Positions 29,234 through 38,367 of a DNA stretch of 64,000 bases are shown here, piece by piece. Every line of letters starts with the position of its first letter. The stretch's first letter is position 1. The position numbers were made by a program, and so were the translations under genes. Under the pieces are notes generated by a model that saw nothing but the letters and a program-made list of their open reading frames with translations, did no database searches and had not been told where the DNA came from. Source of the stretch: Scandinavium goeteborgense. GTDB taxonomy: Bacteria; Pseudomonadota; Gammaproteobacteria; Enterobacterales; Enterobacteriaceae. The stretch spans positions 3,639,177 through 3,703,176 of the forward strand of contig NZ_CP054058.1 of NCBI RefSeq assembly GCF_003935895.2, in the 5' to 3' direction.

Positions 29234-30499
29234 ATGAAAAAACTGACGTTAAGTCTTATTACCTTAGCGCTGGCGGGCGTTGCTAACGCCGCGCTTGCCG
29301 ATACCCTGCGTATGGAATGCCCGATTTCTCCTGGCGGTAAGGAATACTGCAACTACGTCAAAGACCGTTTTGAAAAGCAAACCAACAATAAGCTGGAATT
29401 TATTGAATTCCCGGCGGCGTCGGATGAAAAGCTGGCCCTGCTCCAGCAACTGTTTGCCGCGAAAGATGAAAAAGCTGTGGATCTGTTCCAGTCCGACACC
29501 ATTTGGGTCGGCCTGCTGGATAAGCAAACGCTCGATTTAACCGATGCCGTGGCCGATATGAAAGGCGATTTCTTCCCTGGCCCGTGGGCGAACGACACCG
29601 TAAACGGCAAAGTGAAGGCCATTCCGGCGTATCTCGACACCGGGGTGCTCTATTACCGCAAAGACCTGCTCGAAAAATACAACGAACAGCCGCCAAAAAC
29701 CTGGGCTGACTTAACGCGTATCGCCACCAAAATTCAGGCGGAAGAACACAAGGCAGGCCATAAAAACTTCTGGGGGATGATTTTCCAGGGGAAATCGTAT
29801 GAAGGCCTGACCTGTAACGCGCTGGAGTGGGTTGATTCCTACGGCGGCGGCACATTCATCGACGAAAAAGGGAACGTGACCATCAATAATCCGAAGGCGG
29901 CCGCCGCACTGGATATGGTCGCGGGCTGGATTGGTAAAATCACGCCGAAAGGCGCGCTGGGCTACAAAGAAGAAGAGTCCCGTGCGGTGTTCCAGAACGG
30001 TGACGCGCTGTTTATGCGCAACTGGCCTTATGCGTATCTGCTCTCGCAGGGCGCAGACAGCCCGCTGAAAGGCAAAGTCGGCGTCGCGCCGCTGCCTGCC
30101 GGGCCGGACGGCAAATCGGCCAACGCGCTGGGCGGCTGGCAGTGGTCGATTAACGGCAACACTAAAAATAAAGATGCGGCAATTGCGCTGCTGAAAATCC
30201 TCACCGACGCCGATTCGCAGAAAATGCAGCTGAAATACCTCGGCTTTGCCCCGACGCGTTCGGCGCTGTATGAGGATAAAGCGGTACTGGAAACCGCGCC
30301 GCATCTGACGATGTTTAAAGAGATCTTCGCCAATGCGGTTCCGCGTCCGGCGACGGCAACCAAAAGTCAGTATCCACGCGTCTCGAACGCTATCTTTAAC
30401 GTGACCTTCAAAGTGCTCAACGGGGGCAGCGACGGTAAAACCGCCGTGGCCGATCTGCAAAAACGCCTGGAGCGCGTGAAAGGGAAGGATTGGCATTAA
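29234..30499 (+). CDS. ABC transporter solute-binding protein, alpha-glucoside type
   Basis: This 421-aa precursor has a signal peptide (MKKLTLSLITLALAGVANAALA) and a family 1 sugar-binding fold of the MalE/ThuE type, with PAYLDTGVLYYRKDLLEKY near residue 136 and GGWQWSINGNTKNKDAAIALLK near 297. It would capture a di- or oligosaccharide in the periplasm and hand it to the permeases encoded next. Order and linked GH13 enzymes match palE of the Erwinia rhapontici palatinose genes (recalled). The substrate is not proven. Confidence 0.88.
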   Translation: MKKLTLSLITLALAGVANAALADTLRMECPISPGGKEYCNYVKDRFEKQTNNKLEFIEFPAASDEKLALLQQLFAAKDEKAVDLFQSDTIWVGLLDKQTLDLTDAVADMKGDFFPGPWANDTVNGKVKAIPAYLDTGVLYYRKDLLEKYNEQPPKTWADLTRIATKIQAEEHKAGHKNFWGMIFQGKSYEGLTCNALEWVDSYGGGTFIDEKGNVTINNPKAAAALDMVAGWIGKITPKGALGYKEEESRAVFQNGDALFMRNWPYAYLLSQGADSPLKGKVGVAPLPAGPDGKSANALGGWQWSINGNTKNKDAAIALLKILTDADSQKMQLKYLGFAPTRSALYEDKAVLETAPHLTMFKEIFANAVPRPATATKSQYPRVSNAIFNVTFKVLNGGSDGKTAVADLQKRLERVKGKDWH

Positions 30500-31417
30500 T
30501 TGGCCCGTCTCGGCTATCAACAGCGGCGCCGCCGTATCGCGTGGATACTGGTGGCGCCCGCGCTGATTCTCCTTGCGCTGGCGGCCGGTTGGCCGCTGGC
30601 GCGTACCTTCTTTTTCAGTTTTACCAACGCGATGCTCGACAACCCGAGCGACTATCAGCTGGTCGGGCTGGCGAACTATTACCTCAATCATGACGGTCAA
30701 AGCAGCGGCGTGCTGGTGGACCCGTTGTGGTGGCAGGCGGTCGGCAACACCCTGTGGTTTACGCTGGTTTCCGTCAGCCTTGAACTGCTGCTCGGAATGC
30801 TGCTGGCGCTACTGATGAACGAAAAATTTCGCGGCCAGGGTTTGGTGCGCACCGCCATTCTGGTGCCGTGGGCGATCCCGACGATTGTCAGCGCCAAAAT
30901 GTGGGGCTGGATGTTCCACGATCAGTACGGCGTGGTGAACGATCTGCTGGCCAAAGTCTTCGGCTTCCAGGCGCATCTGGCGTGGATCGCCGAGCCGTCG
31001 CTGTCGATGTGGGCGGTGGTGATCGCCGATGTCTGGAAGACGACCCCGTTTATGGCGCTGATGCTGCTGGCGGCGCTACAGCTGATCCCTGGCGATCTGT
31101 ACGAGGCCGCGCGCGTCGACGGGGCCAGCGCCTGGCAACGCTTTAAGCGCATCACCCTGCCGCTGATCCTGCCCGCGATGATCGTGGCGCTGATCTTCCG
31201 CGTGATGGACGCGATGCGCATTTTCGATCTGATTTTCGTGCTGACATCCAACAGCGAGGCGACGATGTCGATCTCCGGTTACGCCCGCGAGCAAATCATC
31301 TCGTATCAGGATATGGGCGTCGGCTCTGCGGCATCGGTGCTGGTGTTCATGATGGTGGCGGGCATTGCGGCCTGCTTTATCCGCGTCTCGAAGCTAAACG
31401 AGAAGGAGAAGCGGTGA
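30500..31417 (+). CDS. Sugar ABC transporter permease, MalF/UgpA type
   Basis: TTG at 30500 immediately follows the binding-protein stop (TAATTG), with GGAAGGA 10 nt upstream, giving 305 aa. It has six predicted membrane helices, the first near residues 13-35. The EAA loop near residue 200-220 (YEAARVDGASAWQRFKRITLPLILP) contacts the ATPase. It heterodimerises with the next permease. Confidence 0.9.
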   Translation: MARLGYQQRRRRIAWILVAPALILLALAAGWPLARTFFFSFTNAMLDNPSDYQLVGLANYYLNHDGQSSGVLVDPLWWQAVGNTLWFTLVSVSLELLLGMLLALLMNEKFRGQGLVRTAILVPWAIPTIVSAKMWGWMFHDQYGVVNDLLAKVFGFQAHLAWIAEPSLSMWAVVIADVWKTTPFMALMLLAALQLIPGDLYEAARVDGASAWQRFKRITLPLILPAMIVALIFRVMDAMRIFDLIFVLTSNSEATMSISGYAREQIISYQDMGVGSAASVLVFMMVAGIAACFIRVSKLNEKEKR

Positions 31418-32262
31418 TGAAAGCCACCCGTCGTCAGCGCAAATTCGGCCACCAGCTGGTGATTTATTTGGGTGCGACCGTCGCCGTGCTGTTCTGCGTT
31501 TTCCCGTTTTACTACGCCATTCTGACCTCGCTGCGCACCGGGCAGGAGCTGTTTCTGCCCGCCTATTTACCGAACGGCTATCACTGGCACAACTATGTGG
31601 TGGCGCTGGTGGATAACGGTATCGCCCGCAGCCTGCTGAACTCGGTGTTGGTGGCGACGATCACCGTTGGCATCTGTCTGCTGGTGTCGATTACCGCGTC
31701 ATTCGCCCTCGCGCGAGTGCCGTTTCGCGGACGTAAATTCCTGCTGTTTACCATTCTCTGCGTGTCGATGTTCCCGCAGGTGGCGGTGCTGACCGGGATG
31801 TTCGAGCTGGTGCGTTTTCTGGGGCTGTACGATTCCCTCGGCGCGCTGGTGCTCTCGTACACCACCTTTTCGCTGCCGTTCACCGTCTGGGTGCTGACCA
31901 CCTTTATGAAGTCGATTCCGGTGGAGCTGGAAGAGGCGGCGATTGTCGACGGGGCGAAAACCTGGACCATTATCCGCCGGGTGTTTGCGCCGATTCTGGC
32001 GCCTGCGCTGGTCACCACCGGGCTGCTGGCGTTCATCGGCGCGTGGAACGAATTCATGTTTGCACTGACGTTCATTATTTCCGGCGACAAGCGCACCGTG
32101 CCGGTGGCGATCAGCATGTTCAGCGGCGCGTCGACCTTTGAACTGCCGTGGGGCAGCATTATGGCGGCCTCGGTAGTGGTGACGCTGCCGATTATTGTGC
32201 TGGTGCTTATCTTCCAGAAACGCATTGTCAGCGGGCTGACCAGCGGAGCGATTAAGGGATAA
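31417..32262 (+). CDS. Sugar ABC transporter permease, MalG/UgpE type
   Basis: ATG at 31417 lies 8 nt past AAGGAG and overlaps the preceding TGA by one base; GTG one codon earlier (31414) is possible. The 281-aa protein has six membrane helices and the EAA loop LEEAAIVDGAKTWTIIRRVFAPILAP near residue 170. It pairs with the upstream MalF-like subunit. Confidence 0.9.
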   Translation: MKATRRQRKFGHQLVIYLGATVAVLFCVFPFYYAILTSLRTGQELFLPAYLPNGYHWHNYVVALVDNGIARSLLNSVLVATITVGICLLVSITASFALARVPFRGRKFLLFTILCVSMFPQVAVLTGMFELVRFLGLYDSLGALVLSYTTFSLPFTVWVLTTFMKSIPVELEEAAIVDGAKTWTIIRRVFAPILAPALVTTGLLAFIGAWNEFMFALTFIISGDKRTVPVAISMFSGASTFELPWGSIMAASVVVTLPIIVLVLIFQKRIVSGLTSGAIKG

Positions 32263-32264
32263 CT

Positions 32265-33359
32265 ATGGGGCAACTGGTACTCGATAAAATATCTAAGCGC
32301 TACGGCACCTCGTCGGAGGTGATAAAGCCCCTGGATTTGACCGTTAACGACGGCGAGTTTGTAGTGGTGGTCGGGCCGTCAGGCTGCGGCAAATCCACGC
32401 TGCTACGGATGGTAGCCGGGCTGGAGGAGATCAGCGACGGCGAAATGCGCATCGACGGCGTGTGCGTCAACGACGATTCCCCGTCCGAGCGCGGCATTGG
32501 GATGGTGTTCCAGTCCTACGCGCTGTATCCGCATATGACGGTGTACCAGAATATGGCCTTCGCGCTGGAAATGGCGAAGCTGCCGCCGACGGAAATTGAC
32601 AAAAAGGTGCAGGCCAGCGCGCGTATTTTGCAGCTGGAACATTTGCTCGACCGGCGGCCGAAAGATCTCTCCGGCGGGCAGCGCCAGCGCGTGGCGATCG
32701 GCCGGGCGATTGTGCGCGAGCCGAGCCTGTTTTTGTTCGATGAACCGCTCTCCAACCTCGACGCGTCCCTGCGCGTGCAGATGCGCATGGAAATTGCCGC
32801 GCTGCATAAACGCATCAACGCCACCATTTTGTACGTCACCCATGACCAGGTAGAAGCGATGACCCTGGCCGATCGCATCGTGGTGCTGAATCAGGGGCAA
32901 ATCGAGCAGGTCGGATCCCCGCTGGAGCTTTACGACCACCCTGCCAACCTGTTCGTCGCACAGTTTATTGGTTCGCCTAAAATGAATCTGATTGCGGGCA
33001 CGATTGCTGAAACGGGCGAGCGGGAGACGGTGGTCGACCTCGAGAACCGACAACGCATTGTGCTGCCAGTGAATACGCTGGGCGGAAAAATTGGCGACAG
33101 CGTATGGCTGGGGATCCGCCCGGAGCACGTACAACTGATTGAGTTAGCGGTAGCCGACGTGGAAGGCGAAGTGCTGTTTGTGGAGCAGATGGGTAACGAA
33201 ACGCTGCTGTACGTTAATAGCGGTTACGGCAGCGAGCCGTTGGTTATCCGCCTGACGTCGCGGCTGGAGATTGCGCCCGATCAGCGGGTTGGGCTGCGTT
33301 TGCCGACGGAGAGTTGCTATTTGTTTGAGGCGGGCGGGCGGGCGTTTTTACGGGTATAG
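32265..33359 (+). CDS. Sugar ABC transporter ATPase, MalK/UgpC type
   Basis: This 364-aa protein has Walker A GPSGCGKST near residues 37-45, the Q-loop in VFQSYALYPHMTV, signature LSGGQRQRVAIGRA near 135, Walker B LFLFDEPLSNLD, the H-loop THD, and a C-terminal TOBE/MalK regulatory domain. It energises the two permeases. Such ATPases sometimes serve several porters. The next gene is separated by a 173-bp gap filled by an inverted repeat. Confidence 0.93.
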   Translation: MGQLVLDKISKRYGTSSEVIKPLDLTVNDGEFVVVVGPSGCGKSTLLRMVAGLEEISDGEMRIDGVCVNDDSPSERGIGMVFQSYALYPHMTVYQNMAFALEMAKLPPTEIDKKVQASARILQLEHLLDRRPKDLSGGQRQRVAIGRAIVREPSLFLFDEPLSNLDASLRVQMRMEIAALHKRINATILYVTHDQVEAMTLADRIVVLNQGQIEQVGSPLELYDHPANLFVAQFIGSPKMNLIAGTIAETGERETVVDLENRQRIVLPVNTLGGKIGDSVWLGIRPEHVQLIELAVADVEGEVLFVEQMGNETLLYVNSGYGSEPLVIRLTSRLEIAPDQRVGLRLPTESCYLFEAGGRAFLRV

Positions 33360-33379
33360 CATTCGTTTGTGAGTCCGTT

Positions 33380-33510
33380 GCGCCCTCACCCCGGCCCTCT
33401 CCCCCAGGGAGAGGGAGAAAAACACGTCCGGCTCGAGCTCTCGAGAGAGAGGGAGAAAGGCGAGTGCCATCGGTCCCCTCTCCTGGGGGAGAGGGTTAGG
33501 GTGAGGGCGC
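33380..33510. repeat. Composite GGGAGAGGG inverted repeat, MITE-like
   Basis: GCGCCCTCACCC(C/T)(G/A)... arms of about 35 bp (33380-33415 and 33476-33510) are near-perfect inverted copies. Each contains its own CCCTCTCCC...GGGAGAGGG hairpin; a 60-bp spacer separates them. Partial copies recur at 39285 and 47349. Confidence 0.75.
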
Positions 33511-33532
33511 CACACACTATCAGGAGAACTCA

Positions 33533-35173
33533 GTGGAAAAAAAAGCATGGCACAACGCGGTGGTGTACCAAATCTACCCGCGCAGCTTTATGGACAGCAA
33601 CGGGGACGGTATCGGCGACATTCCCGGCATCATCAGTCAACTCGATTACCTCTACCAGCTCGGCATCAACCTGATTTGGCTCTCGCCGGTCTACCGCTCG
33701 CCGATGGATGACAACGGTTACGACATCTCCGACTACGAAGATATTGCCGCCGAATTTGGCACTCTGGCGGACATGGACGCCCTGATTGCGCAGGCCAAAC
33801 AGCGCGACATTCACATCCTGATGGATTTAGTCGTCAACCACACTTCCGACGAACATCCGTGGTTCCTCGAAGCGCTGAAATCAAAAGATAACCCGTACCG
33901 TGATTTCTATATCTGGCGCCAACCGGCGGCGAATGGCGGGCCGCCGAATCATTTCCGTTCCTATTTTGGCGGCAGCGGCTGGGCCTATGACGAAGCCAGC
34001 GGCGAATATTACCTGCACCAGTTTTCTAAACGCCAGCCGGACCTCAACTGGGAAAACCCGCGGGTACACGAAGAGGTTCACGCCATGATGAACCGCTGGC
34101 TGGCCAAAGGTATCGGCGGTTTTCGCATGGACGTTATCGACCTTATCGGCAAAGAAGTCGACGCACAAATTATGGCTAACGGCAAAAACCTGCATGCGCT
34201 GATCCGCCAGATGAACCGCGCCACCTTTGGCAATGGCGAGTACGTCACCGTCGGCGAAGCCTGGAGCGCCAGCCCCGAAGACGCGCTGCTGTACAGCGGC
34301 GCTGAACGCGAAGAACTGTCGATGGTGTTTCAGTTCGACCACATCAAACAGTTCTGGGATGAACACGCCGGGAAGTGGCGCAGCAAGCCGTTTGTGCTCG
34401 CCGACTTCAAAGCGGTTATCGACAAATGGCAAACTGCGCTGGCCGACGACGGTTGGAACTCGCTGTTCTGGAGCAACCACGATTTACCCCGCGCGGTATC
34501 GAAATTTGGCGACGAAGGCGAGTTCCGTGAAGCCTCTGCCAAAATGCTCGCCACCGCCCTGCACTGCCTGAAAGGCACGCCGTATATCTATCAGGGCGAA
34601 GAAATCGGTATGACCAACGTGCGGTTCAGCGACATCAACGACTACCGCGATATCGAAAGCCTGAATCTGTACCACGAACGGCTGGCGGACGGTGTCAGCC
34701 ATGAAGAGATGATGCTGGGCATTCACGCCAACGGGCGCGACAACGCGCGCACGCCAATGCAGTGGGACGCCAGCCCCAACGGCGGTTTCACTTCCGGTAC
34801 GCCGTGGATTGCCGTCAATCCGAACTACCGAGAAATCAACGTCGCGTCGGCGCTTGAACAGCCGGACTCGATCCTCTGGCATTACCAGAAGCTGATTGCT
34901 CTACGGAAGCAGTATCCGGTGCTGGTTTACGGCGACTACCAGCCGGTGATGGCTGAACACCCGCAGGTGTTTGCCTGGCTGCGCACGCTCGGCGACGAGC
35001 GGCTGCTGGTTATCAACAATTTCTCCGCCGAGCATCTCACCCTCGATATTCCCGAGGCGATGCAACACTGGCACGGCGAGTGTCTTTCCAGCAATTACGC
35101 GCCGCGTGACCAGCTGGCGGTGAGCCTTGAGCTGCAACCTTATGAATCTTTTGCGTTATTAATCGGGAGGTAA
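33533..35173 (+). CDS. GH13 alpha-glucosidase (oligo-1,6-glucosidase / palatinase-like)
   Basis: GTG at 33533 follows AGGAG by 7 nt and gives 546 aa. The fold is a catalytic (beta/alpha)8 barrel with calcium loop DSNGDGIGDIPG near 19-30, region I DLVVNHTSDEHPWF, nucleophile Asp in GGFRMDVIDL near 200, acid/base Glu in TVGEAWS near 242, and NHDLPRAVSKFGDEG with the stabilising Asp near 320. No signal peptide, so it acts in the cytosol on sugar imported by the upstream ABC system. It is a candidate palQ counterpart. Sucrose isomerases share this fold, but no export signal is present. Confidence 0.88.
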   Translation: MEKKAWHNAVVYQIYPRSFMDSNGDGIGDIPGIISQLDYLYQLGINLIWLSPVYRSPMDDNGYDISDYEDIAAEFGTLADMDALIAQAKQRDIHILMDLVVNHTSDEHPWFLEALKSKDNPYRDFYIWRQPAANGGPPNHFRSYFGGSGWAYDEASGEYYLHQFSKRQPDLNWENPRVHEEVHAMMNRWLAKGIGGFRMDVIDLIGKEVDAQIMANGKNLHALIRQMNRATFGNGEYVTVGEAWSASPEDALLYSGAEREELSMVFQFDHIKQFWDEHAGKWRSKPFVLADFKAVIDKWQTALADDGWNSLFWSNHDLPRAVSKFGDEGEFREASAKMLATALHCLKGTPYIYQGEEIGMTNVRFSDINDYRDIESLNLYHERLADGVSHEEMMLGIHANGRDNARTPMQWDASPNGGFTSGTPWIAVNPNYREINVASALEQPDSILWHYQKLIALRKQYPVLVYGDYQPVMAEHPQVFAWLRTLGDERLLVINNFSAEHLTLDIPEAMQHWHGECLSSNYAPRDQLAVSLELQPYESFALLIGR

Positions 35174-35175
35174 CG

Positions 35176-36834
35176 ATGGCGAACTGGTGGAAAGAGGCGG
35201 TGGCCTACCAGATTTATCCACGCAGTTTTAAGGACAGCAACGGGGACGGCATTGGCGACCTGAATGGCATCACCGAGAAACTCGATTACCTGAAAGACCT
35301 CGGCATCGACCTGATCTGGATCTGCCCGATGTACACCTCGCCGAACGACGATAACGGCTATGACATCAGCAATTATCAGGAGATCATGGCCGAATTCGGC
35401 ACGATGGCGGATTTTGACCATCTGCTCGAGCAGGTTCACCTGCGCGGCATGCGCCTGATTATCGACCTCGTGGTCAATCACACCTCCGACGAACATCCGT
35501 GGTTCCTTGAATCCCGCTCGTCACGTGATAATCCGAAACGAGACTGGTACACCTGGCGCGACGGCAAAAGCGGCGCGGAGCCCAACAACTGGGAAGGAAT
35601 TTTTAAAGGTTCGGCCTGGGAATATGACACGAAAACGGAACAGTATTATCTGCACCTGTTCACCCGTCGCCAGCCGGATTTGAACTGGGAAAACCACGAC
35701 GTGCGCCGGGCGGTGTACGACATGATGCATTGGTGGCTCGAGAAAGGGATCGACGGTTTTCGTATCGACGCGATTTGCCATATGAAAAAAGAACCGACGC
35801 TTGCCGATGTGCCGAATCCGGACAAATTGCGCTACGTGCCGTCGATGAAAAGCCATCTGAACTATGACGGGCTGCTGGACTACGTCGACGACATGAGCCA
35901 GAAGGTGTTTCAGCATTACAACATTGTGACCGTCGGCGAAGTGAATGGCCTGAATTCTGAGCACGCCGAGGAGTGGGTCGGCGAGCATCGCAACCGCCTG
36001 AACATGGTATTTCAGTTCGAGCACGTTCGCCTGTGGGAACCGGAGGCCGGTTTGCGCCCCGAGCCTTCGGTACTGAAGAAGATATTCACCGCCTGGCAGG
36101 CGGCGCTGGAAGGCAAAGGCTGGAATGCGCTATACGTCGAAAACCACGATTTAACGCGCATTACCTCGCGCTGGGGCGACACCCAGCACTACTGGCGGGA
36201 AAGCGCCACCTGCATTGCCGCGCTCTACTTTCTGATGCAGGGCACGCCGTTTATTTATCAGGGCCAGGAAATCGGTATGACCAACACCCGCTTCAACGGG
36301 CTGGCCGATTTTGACGATGTCTCGGCAAAAAACATATGGCGCGAGATGGCGGCGCTCGGCAAAAGCGAGGAGGACATTATTGCGTTCCTCACCCACACCG
36401 GGCGCGATAATTCCCGCACGCCGATGCAGTGGAGCCACTCCCCCTACGCCGGTTTCAGCGAGGCGAAGCCGTGGTTCCACGTCAACGCCAACTACGAAAT
36501 CATCAACGTCGCCAGCCAGCGCCAGGACCCGGATTCGGTGCTCAACTTTTATCGCGCGTTAATCAGCCTGCGTAAGAAAGAGCGCACACTTATCTACGGG
36601 CGTTATCAGCTGGAGTTGGCGGATCACCCACAGATTTACGCCTATCGCCGCGAACTGGGCGATGAAACGTTTCTGGTGCTGTGTAATCTGTCGTCGAAAT
36701 CGGCCCGCTGGCCTGAAGCCGAATTACGGCTTGAAGGGGCAACGCGCGTGCTGGGGAATTATGCGCAGATTGACGAGCCCTACCGACTTCATCGTTGGGA
36801 AACGCGTATTTATAAGCTGTCATTAAACGGCTGA
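35176..36834 (+). CDS. Second GH13 alpha-glucosidase (trehalulase/oligo-1,6-glucosidase-like)
   Basis: This 552-aa paralogue of the preceding enzyme starts 2 bp after its stop codon. It keeps the calcium loop DSNGDGIGDLNG, DLVVNHTSDEHPWF, nucleophile in GFRIDAICHMKKEP near 197, acid/base Glu in TVGEVNG near 255, and NHDLTRITSRWGDT near 328. The active-site loops after these motifs differ clearly from the first copy, which suggests a different linkage preference. The pair resembles palQ-palZ. Cytosolic; no signal peptide. Confidence 0.88.
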   Translation: MANWWKEAVAYQIYPRSFKDSNGDGIGDLNGITEKLDYLKDLGIDLIWICPMYTSPNDDNGYDISNYQEIMAEFGTMADFDHLLEQVHLRGMRLIIDLVVNHTSDEHPWFLESRSSRDNPKRDWYTWRDGKSGAEPNNWEGIFKGSAWEYDTKTEQYYLHLFTRRQPDLNWENHDVRRAVYDMMHWWLEKGIDGFRIDAICHMKKEPTLADVPNPDKLRYVPSMKSHLNYDGLLDYVDDMSQKVFQHYNIVTVGEVNGLNSEHAEEWVGEHRNRLNMVFQFEHVRLWEPEAGLRPEPSVLKKIFTAWQAALEGKGWNALYVENHDLTRITSRWGDTQHYWRESATCIAALYFLMQGTPFIYQGQEIGMTNTRFNGLADFDDVSAKNIWREMAALGKSEEDIIAFLTHTGRDNSRTPMQWSHSPYAGFSEAKPWFHVNANYEIINVASQRQDPDSVLNFYRALISLRKKERTLIYGRYQLELADHPQIYAYRRELGDETFLVLCNLSSKSARWPEAELRLEGATRVLGNYAQIDEPYRLHRWETRIYKLSLNG

Positions 36835-36839
36835 ATGAT

Positions 36840-36866
36840 AGAGGGTGGCTTGACCGCCCTCTTTAT
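36840..36866 (+). terminator. Terminator of the alpha-glucoside operon
   Basis: AGAGGGTGG pairs with CCGCCCTCT (one G-T pair) across CTTGA and is followed by TTATT. The convergent gene's stop codon is a few bases away, so it may serve both. Confidence 0.65.
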
Positions 36867-37385
36867 TCAGATAACGTTGTGGCGATCGCCCGCGGGCGGT
36901 TGCAGCATATCATCGTGAGTAATGGTAATCGCGCTGAGCAGATCGCCTTCACGGGTCTTTTGAATAAACTCCATTGACCAGCCATGCTCAAACAACGGGC
37001 CTGAGTGAACGTCTGCTTTCAGTTTTTTAATAAGATTCTGTTTTTCTACGGCTTTAATTTTTGATTTTTTACCGTCGCTGATGTGACGAATATCCGCCTG
37101 AGAAATGTCGAGCAGCGTGAGCTCATAAATAACCACCTTATCCCGCTCATTTATACTCGCGCTGTCCAGCCGGGTGTTTTTATGAATTTGGTGATTAACC
37201 GAGGTTTGGTTTAACTGTTTAATCTCTTCGCGAAGATGATTCAGCGCGACCGTATACTGTTTATTTTCCTGCGCGGTGTATTTATCCTCAGCTTTATAAT
37301 GCTGTGCAGAAAACCAAACAATGCCCCCGACAATACATGCCATGGCAATAAGGATTACGGATTTTGAAGTTAATTTTGTCGTCAT
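36867..37385 (-). CDS. Uncharacterised membrane-anchored protein
   Basis: I do not recognise this 172-aa product. An N-terminal hydrophobic segment (residues 8-26) after a short positive stretch predicts a single inner-membrane anchor with the rest periplasmic. A Glu/Gln-rich, coiled-coil-prone stretch follows (YTVALNHLREEIKQLNQ near 44-60), then a mixed domain ending in polar residues. There is no clear motif. It is convergent with the glucosidase operon and divergent from the regulator at 37645. Confidence 0.6.
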   Translation of the reverse strand: MTTKLTSKSVILIAMACIVGGIVWFSAQHYKAEDKYTAQENKQYTVALNHLREEIKQLNQTSVNHQIHKNTRLDSASINERDKVVIYELTLLDISQADIRHISDGKKSKIKAVEKQNLIKKLKADVHSGPLFEHGWSMEFIQKTREGDLLSAITITHDDMLQPPAGDRHNVI

Positions 37386-37644
37386 TGTATTATGCTGCCC
37401 AGAATATTACAGACTCATGAGAGACATCCCCTGATATGCTACGCAGTATGACGTTGTGAAAAACGATGTCAACGCCGCCCACGACGCATTTCTGAAATGA
37501 TGTCTACTATGACATATACTTTCATTTTCCAATTTTACTTTCAGCTCGATTTCAGTAAGCTTAGACGGATAGAAGTGCTCTGTAATAGTGCCCGGCGAAA
37601 TACTCGACCTGGATAATTAAACAGTCAGAATTATGGGAGCGAGG

Positions 37645-38268
37645 ATGAAAAAGGAAAATAACTTTAACCTCTATAGTACTGATGAGTTTAACGCCTTCAT
37701 GGAATTCGTTAAATCGCAGGGTGTACAAATGCGATACAGCAAAGGCCAGTCGTTAAATTTAGAGAAAGCGGAAGTCGGGTTTGTTCTTTCCGGTCTGCTC
37801 GGCATTTATTACAAAGGCACGGGGAAATTTGTCGACCATGCTTTTTACGGTATGCCTGCGATGGAAGATGAAAAAATCATGTCAACGCAGCCGTTTTATT
37901 GCCGTACCGAAAGCGATGTGATCATTGCCAAAATCCCTATTCATAAAATATTTGACATCAGTAGCCCCGATCAGGTGTACCGCGGCGTGGTTTTCTCGGC
38001 GCTGATTTACTCCCTTATCGATAAGCTCGCCAATATCTATGACGTCAGGCATGGCGGCAATGGCTACAAAGTAGTGAAAGAGTTAATCGAACTTTATCTC
38101 AATGAAAAACATGTCACTCAGGGTCTGGCTAATTACATATTAAAACGCACCAATTTGTCGAACAGTTATGTCTTTAAGATTCTGGCCGCATTAAAGAAAA
38201 ATGGATATATCGAAATAAGAAATGCGCGCCTGACTCAAATACTCAAACCACTGCCTGATAAAATTTAA
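37645..38268 (+). CDS. CRP-fold/winged-helix transcriptional regulator, IprA-like
   Basis: ATG at 37645 (MKKENNFNLY) sits behind GGGAGCGAGG and gives 207 aa; an ATG four codons earlier overlaps that Shine-Dalgarno and is less likely. The N-terminal part looks like a cyclic-nucleotide-binding-type beta barrel without a clear cAMP-contact motif, and the C-terminal part is a winged helix (residues about 150-200, TNLSNSYVFKILAALKKNGYIEIR). It resembles the IprA/YaiV group of enterobacterial regulators. The likely target is the outer-membrane gene 99 bp downstream; no function is established. Confidence 0.7.
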   Translation: MKKENNFNLYSTDEFNAFMEFVKSQGVQMRYSKGQSLNLEKAEVGFVLSGLLGIYYKGTGKFVDHAFYGMPAMEDEKIMSTQPFYCRTESDVIIAKIPIHKIFDISSPDQVYRGVVFSALIYSLIDKLANIYDVRHGGNGYKVVKELIELYLNEKHVTQGLANYILKRTNLSNSYVFKILAALKKNGYIEIRNARLTQILKPLPDKI

Positions 38269-38323
38269 TTATTACAGTCCCTTATAACAATTAGTTTCCT
38301 TTCTTCGCATTCGCCAATTTACT

Positions 38324-38340
38324 CAGGGGGTAATCCCCTG
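38324..38340. promoter_or_regulatory. CAGGGG-N5-CCCCTG dyad before the barrel gene
   Basis: A perfect 6-bp dyad with a 5-nt centre lies 28 bp upstream of the ATG at 38368. It is either an operator (perhaps for the neighbouring IprA-like protein) or a 5'-leader hairpin. Confidence 0.35.
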
Positions 38341-38367
38341 CTTATCTTCACATCAGGGTTTTATTTT

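Noticed and set aside
29711..30700. 329-codon minus-strand frame opposite the sugar-binding protein gene
   Set aside because: Shadow frame rich in Arg/Gln/His; the plus strand has a signal peptide and full family fold.
33533..35173. Sucrose isomerase (palI-type) assignment for the first GH13 enzyme
   Set aside because: Sucrose isomerases are exported; this protein has no signal peptide and lies in an operon for uptake, so a cytosolic hydrolase is more likely. Not excluded by motifs alone.
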